Origin: Bacteroidales bacterium
GTDB taxonomy: Bacteria; Bacteroidota; Bacteroidia; Bacteroidales; UBA10428
Assembly (NCBI GenBank): GCA_016926235.1
Contig: JAFGOZ010000535.1
Location: 1 to 64,000, forward strand
Direction: 5' to 3'
DNA length: 64,000 bases
Below are positions 28,377-38,900 of this stretch, in pieces. The first letter of the stretch is position 1, and each line of letters starts with the position of its first letter. The translations under genes and the position numbers were made by a program. The notes beneath the pieces are model-generated. The model searched no databases, was not told where the DNA came from, and saw only the letters and a list, made by a program, of their open reading frames with translations.

Positions 28377-28901
28377 ATGTCATTAAATTCATCAAGCATT
28401 AGAAAAGTAAAAACCAGCGATCTGGAATTAAAAGACAGGCTGGTAAGTATACAAAGAGTAACGAAAGTTACCAAAGGGGGACGTACCTTTAGCTTTTCAG
28501 CCATCGTTGTTGTTGGTAATGAAGACGGTATTGTAGGTTACGGACTTGGTAAAGCTAACGAAGTTACTACTGCCATTTCAAAAGGCATTGAGGATGCAAA
28601 GAAAAACCTTATAAGGGTTCCGGTACTTAAAGGTACCATTCCTCACGAACAAATATCAAAGTATGGTGGTGCAACCGTATTCATGAAGCCAGCATCTAGT
28701 GGTACCGGTGTTAAAGCTGGTGGTGCTATGCGCGCTGTTCTTGAAAGTGTTGGCATAACAGATGTGTTGGCAAAATCAAAAGGATCATCTAACCCTCATA
28801 ACCTGGTAAAAGCAACTTTTACTGCATTAACCGAGCTTAGAGATGCTTATGCTATTGCTCAACAAAGAGGTGTATCATTAGATAAAGTTTTTCTGGGATA
28901 A
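28377..28901 (+). CDS. rpsE: 30S ribosomal protein S5
   Basis: S5 works with S4 and S12 in decoding accuracy and is altered in spectinomycin-resistant mutants. The 174 residues contain the S5 signature ([20 protein letters not shown], about residues 33-52) and [10 protein letters not shown]. The N-terminus starts [20 protein letters not shown]. It lies 6 bp after rplR and 15 bp before rpmD. Confidence 0.98.
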   Translation: MSLNSSSIRKVKTSDLELKDRLVSIQRVTKVTKGGRTFSFSAIVVVGNEDGIVGYGLGKANEVTTAISKGIEDAKKNLIRVPVLKGTIPHEQISKYGGATVFMKPASSGTGVKAGGAMRAVLESVGITDVLAKSKGSSNPHNLVKATFTALTELRDAYAIAQQRGVSLDKVFLG

Positions 28902-28916
28902 GAAAAAAATATTACA

Positions 28917-29096
28917 ATGGGTAAAATAAGAATTAAACAAACGAAAAGTACTATTGGTAGCACTGAGAGACAAAAAAGAACGGTGAAAGCTCTTGGACTG
29001 AAAAAAATGAACTCAGTGGTGGAAGTTGAATCAACCCCACAAATTATAGGTATGGTTACCAAAGTAAAACATTTAATTACTGTTGAAGAATTATAA
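28917..29096 (+). CDS. rpmD: 50S ribosomal protein L30
   Basis: A 59-residue gene in the normal spc-operon place between rpsE and rplO. Its translation begins [15 protein letters not shown] and continues with [20 protein letters not shown], the L30 pattern, ending [11 protein letters not shown]30 is a small auxiliary 50S protein absent from some bacteria; it is present and intact here. Confidence 0.95.
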   Translation: MGKIRIKQTKSTIGSTERQKRTVKALGLKKMNSVVEVESTPQIIGMVTKVKHLITVEEL

Positions 29097-29109
29097 AAGT
29101 ACTATAACA

Positions 29110-29556
29110 ATGGATTTAAGCAATCTAAAACCAGCAGAAGGTTCAGTAAAAAAAGGGAAAAGAGTAGGACGTGGTCAGGGATCAGGTAAAGGTGGAACAT
29201 CCACACGTGGTCATAAAGGACAACAATCCAGATCTGGTTATTCCCGCAAGATTGGTTTCGAAGGAGGTCAAATGCCCCTTCAACGCCGGGTTCCAAAATT
29301 TGGATTTAAAAATATAAATCGCAAAGAGTATAAAGCCATAAATCTGGATGTATTACAAATGCTTGCAGATAAAAATAAACTGGACAAAATTGATGTGCAG
29401 ACTATTATTGATGCAGGACTTGCTCCTAAAAACAGCCTGATAAAAATATTGGGCAATGGAAAACTTGAAGCTAAGCTTGAAGTTACTGCTCATGCTTTTT
29501 CAAAATCAGCCATGAAGGCTATAGAAGATGCTAAAGGAACCGCTCAAAAAATTTAA
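29110..29556 (+). CDS. rplO: 50S ribosomal protein L15
   Basis: L15 is a late-assembly 50S protein that stabilises 23S rRNA domains. From ATG 29110 it has 148 residues beginning [18 protein letters not shown], with the glycine-rich [19 protein letters not shown] region. An earlier in-frame codon at 29083 overlaps rpmD and is rejected. secY begins four bases after its stop. Confidence 0.97.
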   Translation: MDLSNLKPAEGSVKKGKRVGRGQGSGKGGTSTRGHKGQQSRSGYSRKIGFEGGQMPLQRRVPKFGFKNINRKEYKAINLDVLQMLADKNKLDKIDVQTIIDAGLAPKNSLIKILGNGKLEAKLEVTAHAFSKSAMKAIEDAKGTAQKI

Positions 29557-29560
29557 TTGA

Positions 29561-30889
29561 ATGAAATCATTAATCACGACACTAAAAAATATTTGGAAAA
29601 TTGAGGATTTAAGGTTTAGAATTCTTTACACCTTAGGTATATTATTAATCTACCGTCTTGGGAAATATGTGGTATTACCTGGCGTGGATCCCTCACAGCT
29701 GGATGCTTTCAGGGCCAGAACTTCAGGAGGTGTATTAGGATTGTTAGACATGTTCTCAGGTGGTGCATTTTCAAGTGCATCCGTTTTTGCTTTGGGTGTT
29801 ATGCCCTATATTTCTGCATCTATTGTTGTGCAGTTATTGGGTATAGCAGTTCCGTATTTCCAAAGGTTACAGAGAGAAGGAGAAAGTGGTCGTAGAAAGA
29901 TTAATCAAATAACAAGATACCTTACAGTATTAATACTTATTCTTCAGGCACCAACATATCTTACCCAAATACCCAGGGAAGCTATCGTTATGACTGCCGG
30001 ATATTTTAAATTTTCATCCATTGTTATACTTACATCCGGTACAATGTTTATAATGTGGCTTGGTGAGAAGATTACGGATAAAGGAATAGGGAATGGTATT
30101 TCACTCATTATTATGATTGGTATTATTGCACGATTACCGTTTGCTCTTTCTGCAGAGTTTTTCTCCAGAATCGAATCAACAGGCGGCGGACTTGTTGCAT
30201 TTTTAGTAGAGATACTTTGTTTATTCCTGGTATTCGTAGTAGCTATTTTATTGGTACAAGGTACACGCAGGATACCTGTACAATATGCAAAACGGATTGT
30301 TGGAAACAAGCAATACGGAGGTGTTAGACAATACATACCTCTTAAGGTAAACGCAGCCGGTGTAATGCCAATAATCTTTGCACAGGCATTAATGTTCATA
30401 CCTTTAACTATTGCTGGTTTTGCAAATTCAGAATCACTTACAGGATTTGCTGCAGCATTTTCTAACTTTACTGGTTTCTGGTATAACTTTACATTTGCTG
30501 TTTTGATCGTTCTTTTTACATATTTTTATACAGCTATTACAATGAATCCAACACAAATGGCTGAAGACATGAAGAAGAACGGTGGATTTATACCCGGCGT
30601 TAAACCAGGAAGAAAAACAGTAGAATTTTTAGACACTATAATGTCTCGAATCACTCTTCCAGGATCAATATTCCTGGCAATAATTGCTATTCTTCCTGCT
30701 TTTGCAATGATAGCAGGTGTGAATAACCAATTTGCACAGTTTTTTGGAGGAACATCTCTACTTATTTTGGTAGGTGTGGTTCTTGATACTTTACAACAAA
30801 TAGAGAGTCATCTTCTTATGCGGCATTACGATGGATTGATGAAATCCGGAAGAATTAAAGGTCGTGCAGGAGGCGGTTCTGTTCTATAG
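29561..30889 (+). CDS. secY: Protein translocase subunit SecY
   Basis: The channel subunit of the Sec translocon in the inner membrane. At 442 residues it has the expected ten hydrophobic segments. Family signatures are visible: the plug and second segment region (GLLDMFSGGAFSSASVFALG), the ISASIVVQLL strand, and the C-terminal cytoplasmic loops GGFIPGVKPGRKT. It follows rplO by 4 bp, in the standard spc order. Confidence 0.98.
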   Translation: MKSLITTLKNIWKIEDLRFRILYTLGILLIYRLGKYVVLPGVDPSQLDAFRARTSGGVLGLLDMFSGGAFSSASVFALGVMPYISASIVVQLLGIAVPYFQRLQREGESGRRKINQITRYLTVLILILQAPTYLTQIPREAIVMTAGYFKFSSIVILTSGTMFIMWLGEKITDKGIGNGISLIIMIGIIARLPFALSAEFFSRIESTGGGLVAFLVEILCLFLVFVVAILLVQGTRRIPVQYAKRIVGNKQYGGVRQYIPLKVNAAGVMPIIFAQALMFIPLTIAGFANSESLTGFAAAFSNFTGFWYNFTFAVLIVLFTYFYTAITMNPTQMAEDMKKNGGFIPGVKPGRKTVEFLDTIMSRITLPGSIFLAIIAILPAFAMIAGVNNQFAQFFGGTSLLILVGVVLDTLQQIESHLLMRHYDGLMKSGRIKGRAGGGSVL

Positions 30890-30910
30890 TTGTGAAATAA
30901 TTGTTCTTTG

Positions 30911-31687
30911 ATGGTATTTATTAAGACAGAGGAGGAAATAGAATTACTGAAGGAAAGTAATCTTTTAGTCTCCAAAACCCTTGCAGAAGTAGCAAAGAAT
31001 ATTGTTCCCGGTATTTCTACCCTTGAACTGGATGAAATAGCACGAAAGTTTATTCTTGATCACAATGCAAAACCCGGTTTTCTTGGTTATAAAGGGTATC
31101 CAAACACGCTTTGTACTTCAGTAAATCATGAAGTGGTGCATGGTATACCTTCCAATTATATCCTGAAGGAGGGTGATATTATTTCAATAGATTGTGGGGC
31201 ATACTACAAAGGATATTATGGTGATTCTGCATATACATTTCCGGTGGGTGAGATTAAAGAAGATGTAAGAAAACTGCTTATTATTACGAAACAATGCCTG
31301 GAAAAAGGTGTTGAAATGGCAGTGACCGGTAAAAGGGTTGGAGATATTAGTTATGCTGTGCAACAACACGCAGAATCTAATGGCTATTCAGTAGTTCGTG
31401 AGCTTGTAGGGCATGGTATTGGAAAAAACCTTCATGAAGCACCCGAAGTACCAAATTATGGAAGAAGAGGATCCGGTATAAAATTAAAAAAGGGTATGGT
31501 GATATGTATTGAACCTATGATAAACATGGGGACGAGGAGGGTTAAACAAGAAAGCGATGGATGGACAGTATCAACTGCAGATAAACTACCATCAGCACAT
31601 TTTGAATACGCTATTGCTGTAGATAATAATCCAATAGTGCTTTCAACATTTAAATTTATAGAAGAAGTAATTACTGATTCAATATAA
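30911..31687 (+). CDS. map: Type I methionine aminopeptidase
   Basis: Removes the initiator Met from nascent proteins. From ATG 30911 it has 258 residues (a TTG three bases earlier is less likely). The metal ligands of the pita-bread fold are in place: Asp pair in SIDCGAYYKGYYGDSAYTF, His in ELVGHGIG, Glu in CIEPMINMG and Glu in HFEYAIAV; the substrate His lies in VNHEVVHGIP. It stands between secY and infA; adk, often found here, is missing. Confidence 0.97.
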   Translation: MVFIKTEEEIELLKESNLLVSKTLAEVAKNIVPGISTLELDEIARKFILDHNAKPGFLGYKGYPNTLCTSVNHEVVHGIPSNYILKEGDIISIDCGAYYKGYYGDSAYTFPVGEIKEDVRKLLIITKQCLEKGVEMAVTGKRVGDISYAVQQHAESNGYSVVRELVGHGIGKNLHEAPEVPNYGRRGSGIKLKKGMVICIEPMINMGTRRVKQESDGWTVSTADKLPSAHFEYAIAVDNNPIVLSTFKFIEEVITDSI

Positions 31688-31693
31688 GATTAT

Positions 31694-31912
31694 ATGCCAA
31701 AACAACCGTCAATAGAACAAGATGGGACAATAACCGAAGCACTGTCTAATGCCATGTTTCGGGTTGAACTTGAAAATGGACATGTTATTACTGCCCATAT
31801 TTCAGGAAAGATGAGAATGCATTATATTAAAATTTTACCTGGAGATAAAGTAAAAGTTGAGATGTCTCCATATGATTTAACAAAAGGAAGAATTTCATAT
31901 AGATATAAATAA
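31694..31912 (+). CDS. infA: Translation initiation factor IF-1
   Basis: IF-1 occupies the A site of the 30S subunit during initiation. The 72 residues form the usual single S1/OB domain, with [22 protein letters not shown] and the C-terminal [12 protein letters not shown] signature. It lies between map and rpmJ, six and seven bases from each. Confidence 0.98.
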   Translation: MPKQPSIEQDGTITEALSNAMFRVELENGHVITAHISGKMRMHYIKILPGDKVKVEMSPYDLTKGRISYRYK

Positions 31913-31919
31913 AAGAAAA

Positions 31920-32036
31920 ATGAAAGTCAGAGCATCTGTAAAAAAGAGAACTAGCGACTGTAAAATTGTACGCAGAAAAGGTCGTATTTATGTGATTAAC
32001 AAGAAAAACCCTAAGTTTAAACAAAGACAAGGGTAA
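31920..32036 (+). CDS. rpmJ: 50S ribosomal protein L36, zinc-free form
   Basis: A 38-residue gene: [20 protein letters not shown], ending NPKFKQRQG. It keeps the basic framework of L36 but only one Cys, so it cannot form the CxxC zinc site of the classical form. Together with the zinc-free S14 it means that two ribosomal proteins of this cluster are free of zinc. It lies between infA and rpsM in the expected place. Confidence 0.95.
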   Translation: MKVRASVKKRTSDCKIVRRKGRIYVINKKNPKFKQRQG

Positions 32037-32072
32037 TTAATTATCAATTTGTAAACTAATTAATTAAATAAT

Positions 32073-32450
32073 ATGGCTAGAATAGTTGGTGTAGACCTGC
32101 CAAAAAATAAAAGAGGTGAAATCGCTTTAACCTATATCTATGGTATTGGAAGAAGCACGGCTAATAAAATATTGAGCAAGGCTGGTATTGATAGAGATAT
32201 AAAAGTTAGTGACTGGAATGATGACCAGATTGCTCAGATCAGGAAAGTTCTGAATGAGAACTATAAAGTTGAAGGCGAACTGCGTTCAACAGTACAATTG
32301 AATATTAAACGACTTATGGATATTGGATGCTATAGGGGCATTCGCCATCGTCTTGGCTTGCCTGTAAGAGGACAAAGTACCAAGAATAACGCACGTACCC
32401 GTAAAGGAAGAAAGAAAACTATTGCGAATAAAAAGAAAGCAACTAAATAA
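32073..32450 (+). CDS. rpsM: 30S ribosomal protein S13
   Basis: S13 in the 30S head makes the B1 bridges and contacts P-site tRNA. The 125 residues contain [17 protein letters not shown] and the C-terminal signature [22 protein letters not shown], followed by a Lys/Arg tail. It begins the alpha segment of the cluster. Confidence 0.98.
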   Translation: MARIVGVDLPKNKRGEIALTYIYGIGRSTANKILSKAGIDRDIKVSDWNDDQIAQIRKVLNENYKVEGELRSTVQLNIKRLMDIGCYRGIRHRLGLPVRGQSTKNNARTRKGRKKTIANKKKATK

Positions 32451-32462
32451 CAGATAGATATC

Positions 32463-32852
32463 ATGGCAAAAAAAACAGGAAGTTCTAAGAAGAAGACTGT
32501 AAAAGTTGAATCAACAGGCCAGGCTCATATCCAGGCTACTTTTAATAACATCATTATTTCACTGACCAATAGTACCGGACAGGTAATTTCATGGTCATCT
32601 GCTGGAAAGATGGGTTTCAGGGGTTCAAAGAAGAATACACCTTATGCTGCGCAAATGGCTGCTGAAGATTGTTCCAAAGTAGCTTTTGACTTGGGCTTGA
32701 GAAAAGTAAAAGTTTTTGTTAAAGGCCCGGGTGCAGGAAGGGAGTCAGCTATACGTTCAATTCATACGTCAGGGATTGAAGTAACTGAAATAGTTGATGT
32801 AACTCCGTTGCCACATAATGGTTGTCGTCCGGCAAAAAGAAGAAGAGTATAA
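32463..32852 (+). CDS. rpsK: 30S ribosomal protein S11
   Basis: S11 forms part of the 30S platform near the E-site mRNA path. The 129 residues include [16 protein letters not shown] and the signature [19 protein letters not shown] at the C-terminus. The N-terminal 15 residues are Lys-rich. It lies 12 bp after rpsM and 19 bp before rpsD. Confidence 0.98.
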   Translation: MAKKTGSSKKKTVKVESTGQAHIQATFNNIIISLTNSTGQVISWSSAGKMGFRGSKKNTPYAAQMAAEDCSKVAFDLGLRKVKVFVKGPGAGRESAIRSIHTSGIEVTEIVDVTPLPHNGCRPAKRRRV

Positions 32853-32871
32853 CATATTTAATTTTATATAA

Positions 32872-33480
32872 ATGGCTAGATATAGAGGACCAAGTACAAA
32901 AATTGCTCGTAAAATCGGAGAACCCATTTTCGGACCGGATAAAAGTTTTGAAAAGAAGAATTATCCTCCCGGATTTCATGGAATGAACAAAAAGAGAAGG
33001 AAACTATCCGAATACGGTATTCAGCTTAAAGAAAAGCAAAAAGCTAAATATACATATGGGGTTCTGGAAAAACAATTCTCCAATCTATTTAAGAAAGCAT
33101 CTGGCAGCAAAGGTGTTACCGGTGAAGTGCTGCTACAGCTTCTGGAATCAAGACTTGATAATATTGTATATCGTTTGGGTATTGCACCTACTCGTAGGGC
33201 TGCCAGACAGCTAGTAGTACACAGACACATTGTTGTGGATGGAGAGGTAATGAATGTGCCTTCATATATTATCAGACCAGGCCAGATTATTGGCGTAAGG
33301 GAAAAATCGAAATCTCTGGAGGTTATCAATGATACACTTTCTCTTGGACGCCATACGAAATATCCCTGGCTGGAGTGGGATAGTGACAAAATGGAAGGAA
33401 AATTCCTGAATGTACCTCAAAGAGAAGATATTCCTGAGAATATCAAAGAACAATTAATAGTTGAATTATATTCAAAATAA
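32872..33480 (+). CDS. rpsD: 30S ribosomal protein S4
   Basis: S4 starts 16S rRNA assembly and affects decoding accuracy. The 202 residues include the S4 RNA-binding domain ([20 protein letters not shown], about residues 88-107) without N-terminal zinc cysteines. In other bacteria S4 represses the alpha operon. It directly precedes rpoA by 18 bp. Confidence 0.98.
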   Translation: MARYRGPSTKIARKIGEPIFGPDKSFEKKNYPPGFHGMNKKRRKLSEYGIQLKEKQKAKYTYGVLEKQFSNLFKKASGSKGVTGEVLLQLLESRLDNIVYRLGIAPTRRAARQLVVHRHIVVDGEVMNVPSYIIRPGQIIGVREKSKSLEVINDTLSLGRHTKYPWLEWDSDKMEGKFLNVPQREDIPENIKEQLIVELYSK

Positions 33481-33498
33481 AAAATAGAAAGTATTAAT

Positions 33499-34491
33499 AT
33501 GGCAATTTTAGCTTTTCAAAAACCAGATAAGGTTGTAATGCTCGAATCGGATGATTACAATGGGAAGTTTGAGTTCCGTCCCTTAGAGCCAGGATACGGT
33601 ATCACCGTTGGAAATGCCCTAAGAAGGATTCTGTTATCATCACTCGAAGGTTATGCCATTACTACAATCAAGATTGATGGAGTGGAACATGAATTTTCTA
33701 CCATTACAGGTGTGAAAGAAGATGTTACCGAAATCATTCTTAACCTGAAACAAATCAGGTTTAAAAGACAAATCGAGGACCATGACCATGAAAGGGTTAT
33801 GGTTAACATCTCTGGCCAGGAAGTTTTAAAGGCAGGTGATCTGTCACGCTTCCTAACAGGTTTTACTGTTCTAAACCCGGATTTGGTTATTTGTACCATG
33901 GATCCCAGTGTGAATCTTCAAATGGAAATTACCATAAATAAGGGTAGAGGCTACGTGCCTTCTGAAGAGAATAAACCTTTGGATGCTGAATTTGGTGTAA
34001 TTGCTATAGATTCTATTTTTACACCAATTAAAAATGTCAAGTATTCCATTGAGAATTATCGTGTTGAGCAGAAGACTGACTATGAAAAATTGATGATCGA
34101 AATTGATACTGACGGTTCAGTACATCCAAAAGATGCGTTGAAAGAAGCAGCAAAAATTTTGATTTATCATTTCATGTTATTTTCTGATGAGAAAATCACA
34201 TTGGATACGGACGAGAAATTTGCCAATGAAGAATTTGATGAAGAAGTACTTCATATGCGTCAACTTCTTAAAACCAAACTTGTTGATCTTGACCTTTCAG
34301 TACGTGCTCTTAACTGCCTGAAAGCTGCTGAGGTTGACACTCTGGGAGACCTGGTGAAATTCAATAAAAATGACCTGCTTAAATTCAGAAATTTTGGAAA
34401 GAAATCATTAACTGAGCTTGAAGAGTTGCTTAGTTCTATGAACCTGAATTTTGGCATGGATGTAGCTAAGTATAAATTAGACAAAGAATAG
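33499..34491 (+). CDS. rpoA: DNA-directed RNA polymerase subunit alpha
   Basis: Alpha dimerises to start RNA polymerase assembly and its C-terminal domain contacts activators. The 330 residues hold the N-terminal assembly domain ([21 protein letters not shown], about residues 31-51) and the helix-hairpin C-terminal domain (about 250-325, [21 protein letters not shown]). Normal length. It lies between rpsD and rplQ. Confidence 0.98.
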   Translation: MAILAFQKPDKVVMLESDDYNGKFEFRPLEPGYGITVGNALRRILLSSLEGYAITTIKIDGVEHEFSTITGVKEDVTEIILNLKQIRFKRQIEDHDHERVMVNISGQEVLKAGDLSRFLTGFTVLNPDLVICTMDPSVNLQMEITINKGRGYVPSEENKPLDAEFGVIAIDSIFTPIKNVKYSIENYRVEQKTDYEKLMIEIDTDGSVHPKDALKEAAKILIYHFMLFSDEKITLDTDEKFANEEFDEEVLHMRQLLKTKLVDLDLSVRALNCLKAAEVDTLGDLVKFNKNDLLKFRNFGKKSLTELEELLSSMNLNFGMDVAKYKLDKE

Positions 34492-34495
34492 AGAA

Positions 34496-35161
34496 ATGAG
34501 ACATAGAAAAGGTTTTAATCATCTAGGCAGAAAAAGCGCACATAGAAAAGCAATGATGGCAAATATGGCTACCTCGTTGATTATGCATAAACGCATTACA
34601 ACAACTGTTGCCAAAGCAAAAGCATTGCGTACATATGTTGAGCCACTTATTACAAAGTCTAAAGATGATACTACACACTCACGCAGGGTGGTGTTCAGCT
34701 ATCTTCAGGATAAAAATGCTGTTTCTGAACTTTTCAGGGATGTAGCAACTAAAATAGGGGACAGACCAGGAGGATATACACGTATTCTTAAAACAGGTAC
34801 CAGACTGGGTGATAATGCTGATATGTGTATTATTGAACTGGTTGATTATAATGAAAATCTTCTGGATACCGGCAAGGCTAAATCTAAGTCAAGAAGAAGA
34901 AGAGGTAGTAAAAAGAAAGAGGAAGGTGCTTCTCAAGCTGAAGCCAAAGCTTTTACTGAAGTAAAAGAAGAAACAGCAGAAGTTGAATCTAAAGTAGAAA
35001 ATATAACTACTGTCGAAGAACCTGCAAATGAAGAAGTTGTGGCTGAAGAAACTGCTGTGGCAGAAGATACAGAAGTAGAAGTAACTACAGCCGAGGCTAA
35101 GAAAGAAGCTCCTGCAGAAGAAGAAAAATCTGAAGAAGAAGAAAAGAAAGATGAAAACTAA
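34496..35161 (+). CDS. rplQ: 50S ribosomal protein L17 with long acidic C-terminal tail
   Basis: L17 lies near the tunnel exit. The core (residues 1-120: [40 protein letters not shown]) is normal. The total length of 221 is well above the 115-130 residues of most bacteria, because a basic linker ([13 protein letters not shown], about 132-145) leads to a tail of about 75 residues rich in Glu, Ala, Val and Lys with no Cys or aromatic structure. The tail is a low-complexity, probably disordered extension. It is the last gene of the cluster, before a terminator. Confidence 0.97.
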   Translation: MRHRKGFNHLGRKSAHRKAMMANMATSLIMHKRITTTVAKAKALRTYVEPLITKSKDDTTHSRRVVFSYLQDKNAVSELFRDVATKIGDRPGGYTRILKTGTRLGDNADMCIIELVDYNENLLDTGKAKSKSRRRRGSKKKEEGASQAEAKAFTEVKEETAEVESKVENITTVEEPANEEVVAEETAVAEDTEVEVTTAEAKKEAPAEEEKSEEEEKKDEN

Positions 35162-35193
35162 GAACGAGTCGTTCCGGTTTATCTAAAATATTG

Positions 35194-35234
35194 AAGGGGA
35201 TAAGGTGTTAATGGATGACTTTATCCCTTTTTTA
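35194..35234 (+). terminator. Intrinsic terminator after rplQ
   Basis: GGGATAA (35197-35203) pairs with TTATCCC (35221-35227) around a 17-base loop, followed by a run of six T. It ends the ribosomal cluster ahead of eno. The pairing could be extended by an AAG/CTT step. Confidence 0.75.
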
Positions 35235-35261
35235 CAATACAAATTTTAATCATTAAAATAA

Positions 35262-36560
<1,299 letters not shown>

Positions 36561-36580
36561 AAATTTATTTGATGATAATG

Positions 36581-36612
36581 AAAAAGGACGGCAATTATTT
36601 CGTCCTTTTTTA
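36581..36612. terminator. Bidirectional terminator between eno and the DUF6599 gene
   Basis: AAAAAGGACG (36581-36590) and CGTCCTTTTT (36601-36610) form a perfect 10-bp stem around a 10-base loop, with T and A tracts at its ends. It serves eno on the plus strand and the convergent AKR-DUF6599 operon on the minus strand; the minus-strand stop codon lies inside it. Confidence 0.9.
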
Positions 36613-37497
36613 TTTTCCTCCACTTTCAGCTTCAAGTTTCATGCAATTATCAATCGTTTGATTAATGTATTTTTTAGCTTTGTCATTATCGTTGAGATAA
36701 ACTGTGCCGACCATATAGGGCCCTTTGTAGGCCAGATAAATTAATCCATTATAAGGGTCGTTTAATTCTATTATTTTGCCTTCATCAATGCTCCCCTCAT
36801 ACTTACAAAAAGCTTTGTACTTGCTGATCATGTTCAATACTTCATTTTTTGATCCCGGCGCACTTATAAATACAACAAAACCAACCGAATCATTATACTG
36901 ATATTCAGCTGTAAAAACTGATTTGAGGAACTCCAGCCCAAGATAGGACTCCGGGCTATAAAGTTTACTATGTTGCCTTTGATTTTCTTCAGGGAAACAG
37001 GACAATATCTTAGGTAAGCCTGGATTTGGACTTAATTTTAGAATGAATAAATTAGCCAGGTCACGCATAGCTTTATCAACCTCTTCTTCCCTGTTATGAG
37101 TACTAAGCTTAATATAAAACTGATCAACGAAAAAGTTTAAAATACCCTCATAAGAGTATCCTTCTGCGCCAACAGGTATAAAATTCATTTCGGGTGATCT
37201 TTCAAGGCTATAAATCCCGTATGCATTTAAAATATCCTTGTGCTGAAAAATATCCACACGAATTAATTTGTCATCTCCCTTTTTATAATCACCTGTCTGA
37301 AGTTCTTCAAACCCATAATATAAATACGAGTCTGCGGCTCCGTCAATAAGGTCCCAAAGATTGTATGAATAATAGGTTTCAGGATCATCCGGTTTATTCC
37401 AGCCTTCCAGATCAGGGAAAATATCTGAACTGGTTTGTGTATTTGCCGAGCTAAAGGTTAAAGCAAGCAAAATAATTAATATGTATCTGGTTTTCAT
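36610..37497 (-). CDS. DUF6599-like secreted protein
   Basis: A 295-residue exported protein. The signal peptide ends near residue 20 (FSSANTQ). The body opens with DIFPDLEGWNKPDDPETYY and NLWDLIDGAADSYLYYGFEE, the pattern I associate with DUF6599. The family function is unknown to me; it appears as a single compact domain with few Cys. It begins 11 bp after the Fe-S aldo/keto reductase gene and so belongs to the same operon, but no enzymatic link can be deduced. Its stop codon is within the shared terminator with eno. Confidence 0.7.
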   Translation of the reverse strand: MKTRYILIILLALTFSSANTQTSSDIFPDLEGWNKPDDPETYYSYNLWDLIDGAADSYLYYGFEELQTGDYKKGDDKLIRVDIFQHKDILNAYGIYSLERSPEMNFIPVGAEGYSYEGILNFFVDQFYIKLSTHNREEEVDKAMRDLANLFILKLSPNPGLPKILSCFPEENQRQHSKLYSPESYLGLEFLKSVFTAEYQYNDSVGFVVFISAPGSKNEVLNMISKYKAFCKYEGSIDEGKIIELNDPYNGLIYLAYKGPYMVGTVYLNDNDKAKKYINQTIDNCMKLEAESGGK

Positions 37498-37508
37498 AGA
37501 TGTTCGAT

Positions 37509-38732
37509 TTAAGTTAACATTTCTTTTGGTGCAATTTTAATTCTCGAAATATCTGCAATCTTTTCCCGCACATTAAATCCATGAGGACAGTTGACAATAC
37601 AGATTGTACATTCATCGCATGCTTTCTCATCATAATTCAGTTCTTCAATTAGCTGACGTGATTTGGCAAGTTCCTTATACCCGTAAGCGTACATATATGC
37701 CCTGGAAATATCAGGGATAGGAAGCTTTTTGGGGCATTGAGGAATACATTGCCTGCATCCGCTGCAATAGAGCCCTGCTTCAAGTCCTTCAGGTGGATTA
37801 AGACTTGCCTTTTCTTCTTCGGTCATTTCCAGGTTTTCCATTACGGAAAGGTTCTCATCCAACTGATCAAAACTTACAATACCAGGGATTGTGGTATGTA
37901 CATGTTCATTTTGAAGAACCCATTTTAACGCTGCCTTACAGTTTATAGGGTGCTTTCTCTCTTTATCCCAATAACCACCTGCCATAGTTTTCATACCTAC
38001 AATTCCAAGGCCATTTTCATTTGCCAGGGCTATCTTATCTGTGATTTCATTAATATTCTTTTTATTAAAATTAATGGCTGTCAATACTACATCGTAGGTT
38101 TTACTGTCAATTGCAGCTTGTATTACATCGTGTTCATGACTATGTGTTGAGACCCCAATAAATCGACACTTACCTTGTTTTTTAAGTTCGGTTAATGCTT
38201 CCATCATAGACTCATTCAGAGTGTCTTCATAGGATCGCATGGCATGAAGATAGAGAATATCGACATAGTCCATTTGCAACCTTTTCAGACTTATTTCAAA
38301 CCTCTCAATAAACTTTTCCTTGGTTGATGCACTGGTAATCTTTTCGTACCTGGGATCAAGATAATAATCTTCGGGAAGTACTTTTGTTGCAACAATCAGG
38401 GAATCCCGGCTGTAATTTTTAAATACATTACCAAGCATCTCTTCGTTTTTGCCATCCTGGTAATAATGGGCTGTATCAAAGTGGGTAATTCCTTTTTCAA
38501 TTGCAGCTTTAGCCAGGTTACTACTGTCAGAACGCATTACACCAAAGCTAACAATGGGTAGTTCAAGCCCCGTATTCCCTAGTTTTCTTTTTATTAGTGT
38601 TTGCTCTTTTCTGAGATTATTGCTTATATTACTTTTACTATTTTTCGCATTTAAAATAGCAGGAGCAGTAACTAAACCTGATGCTCCGACCAATGCTGAC
38701 TTAAGAAATTTTCTTCTGTTTAATCTATTCAT
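37509..38732 (-). CDS. Tat-exported aldo/keto reductase with C-terminal 4Fe-4S clusters
   Basis: A 407-residue oxidoreductase. The N-terminus has a twin-arginine signal (NRRKFLK, Arg6-Arg7, then a hydrophobic stretch ending APAILNA). Residues about 48-310 are an aldo/keto reductase barrel with the catalytic Asp and Tyr (HFDTAHYYQDGKN), Lys (VATKV) and His (YLHAM). The last 80 residues carry two ferredoxin-type motifs, CSGCRQCIPQCP and CDECTICIVNCP. Export in folded form with Fe-S clusters suggests a periplasmic redox role; a NADPH-free electron route is possible but unproven. Co-transcribed with the DUF6599 gene. Substrate unknown. Confidence 0.88.
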   Translation of the reverse strand: MNRLNRRKFLKSALVGASGLVTAPAILNAKNSKSNISNNLRKEQTLIKRKLGNTGLELPIVSFGVMRSDSSNLAKAAIEKGITHFDTAHYYQDGKNEEMLGNVFKNYSRDSLIVATKVLPEDYYLDPRYEKITSASTKEKFIERFEISLKRLQMDYVDILYLHAMRSYEDTLNESMMEALTELKKQGKCRFIGVSTHSHEHDVIQAAIDSKTYDVVLTAINFNKKNINEITDKIALANENGLGIVGMKTMAGGYWDKERKHPINCKAALKWVLQNEHVHTTIPGIVSFDQLDENLSVMENLEMTEEEKASLNPPEGLEAGLYCSGCRQCIPQCPKKLPIPDISRAYMYAYGYKELAKSRQLIEELNYDEKACDECTICIVNCPHGFNVREKIADISRIKIAPKEMLT

Positions 38733-38822
38733 CTGGCATGTAGTTTTGTTTGCTTAAAAATAGAAATAAATCTTGATTTCTAACATTGTTACAAAGCATA
38801 TGGGCAAAATAAAGGGCCTGTC

Positions 38823-38850
38823 AAAAAAGGCTGTCTTTTTGGACAGCCCC
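38823..38850 (-). terminator. Terminator of the FAS1-SusCD operon
   Basis: On the minus strand GGCTGTC (38848-38842) pairs with GACAGCC (38835-38829) around a short A-rich loop, followed by six T. It lies about 50 bases after the last SusD stop. A second CCTGTC copy at 38817-38822 adds an alternative longer stem. Confidence 0.85.
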
Positions 38851-38900
38851 TTTATCAAATCACCTATTAATCAACTTATGAAACGAGAAAATTCCTCTTT

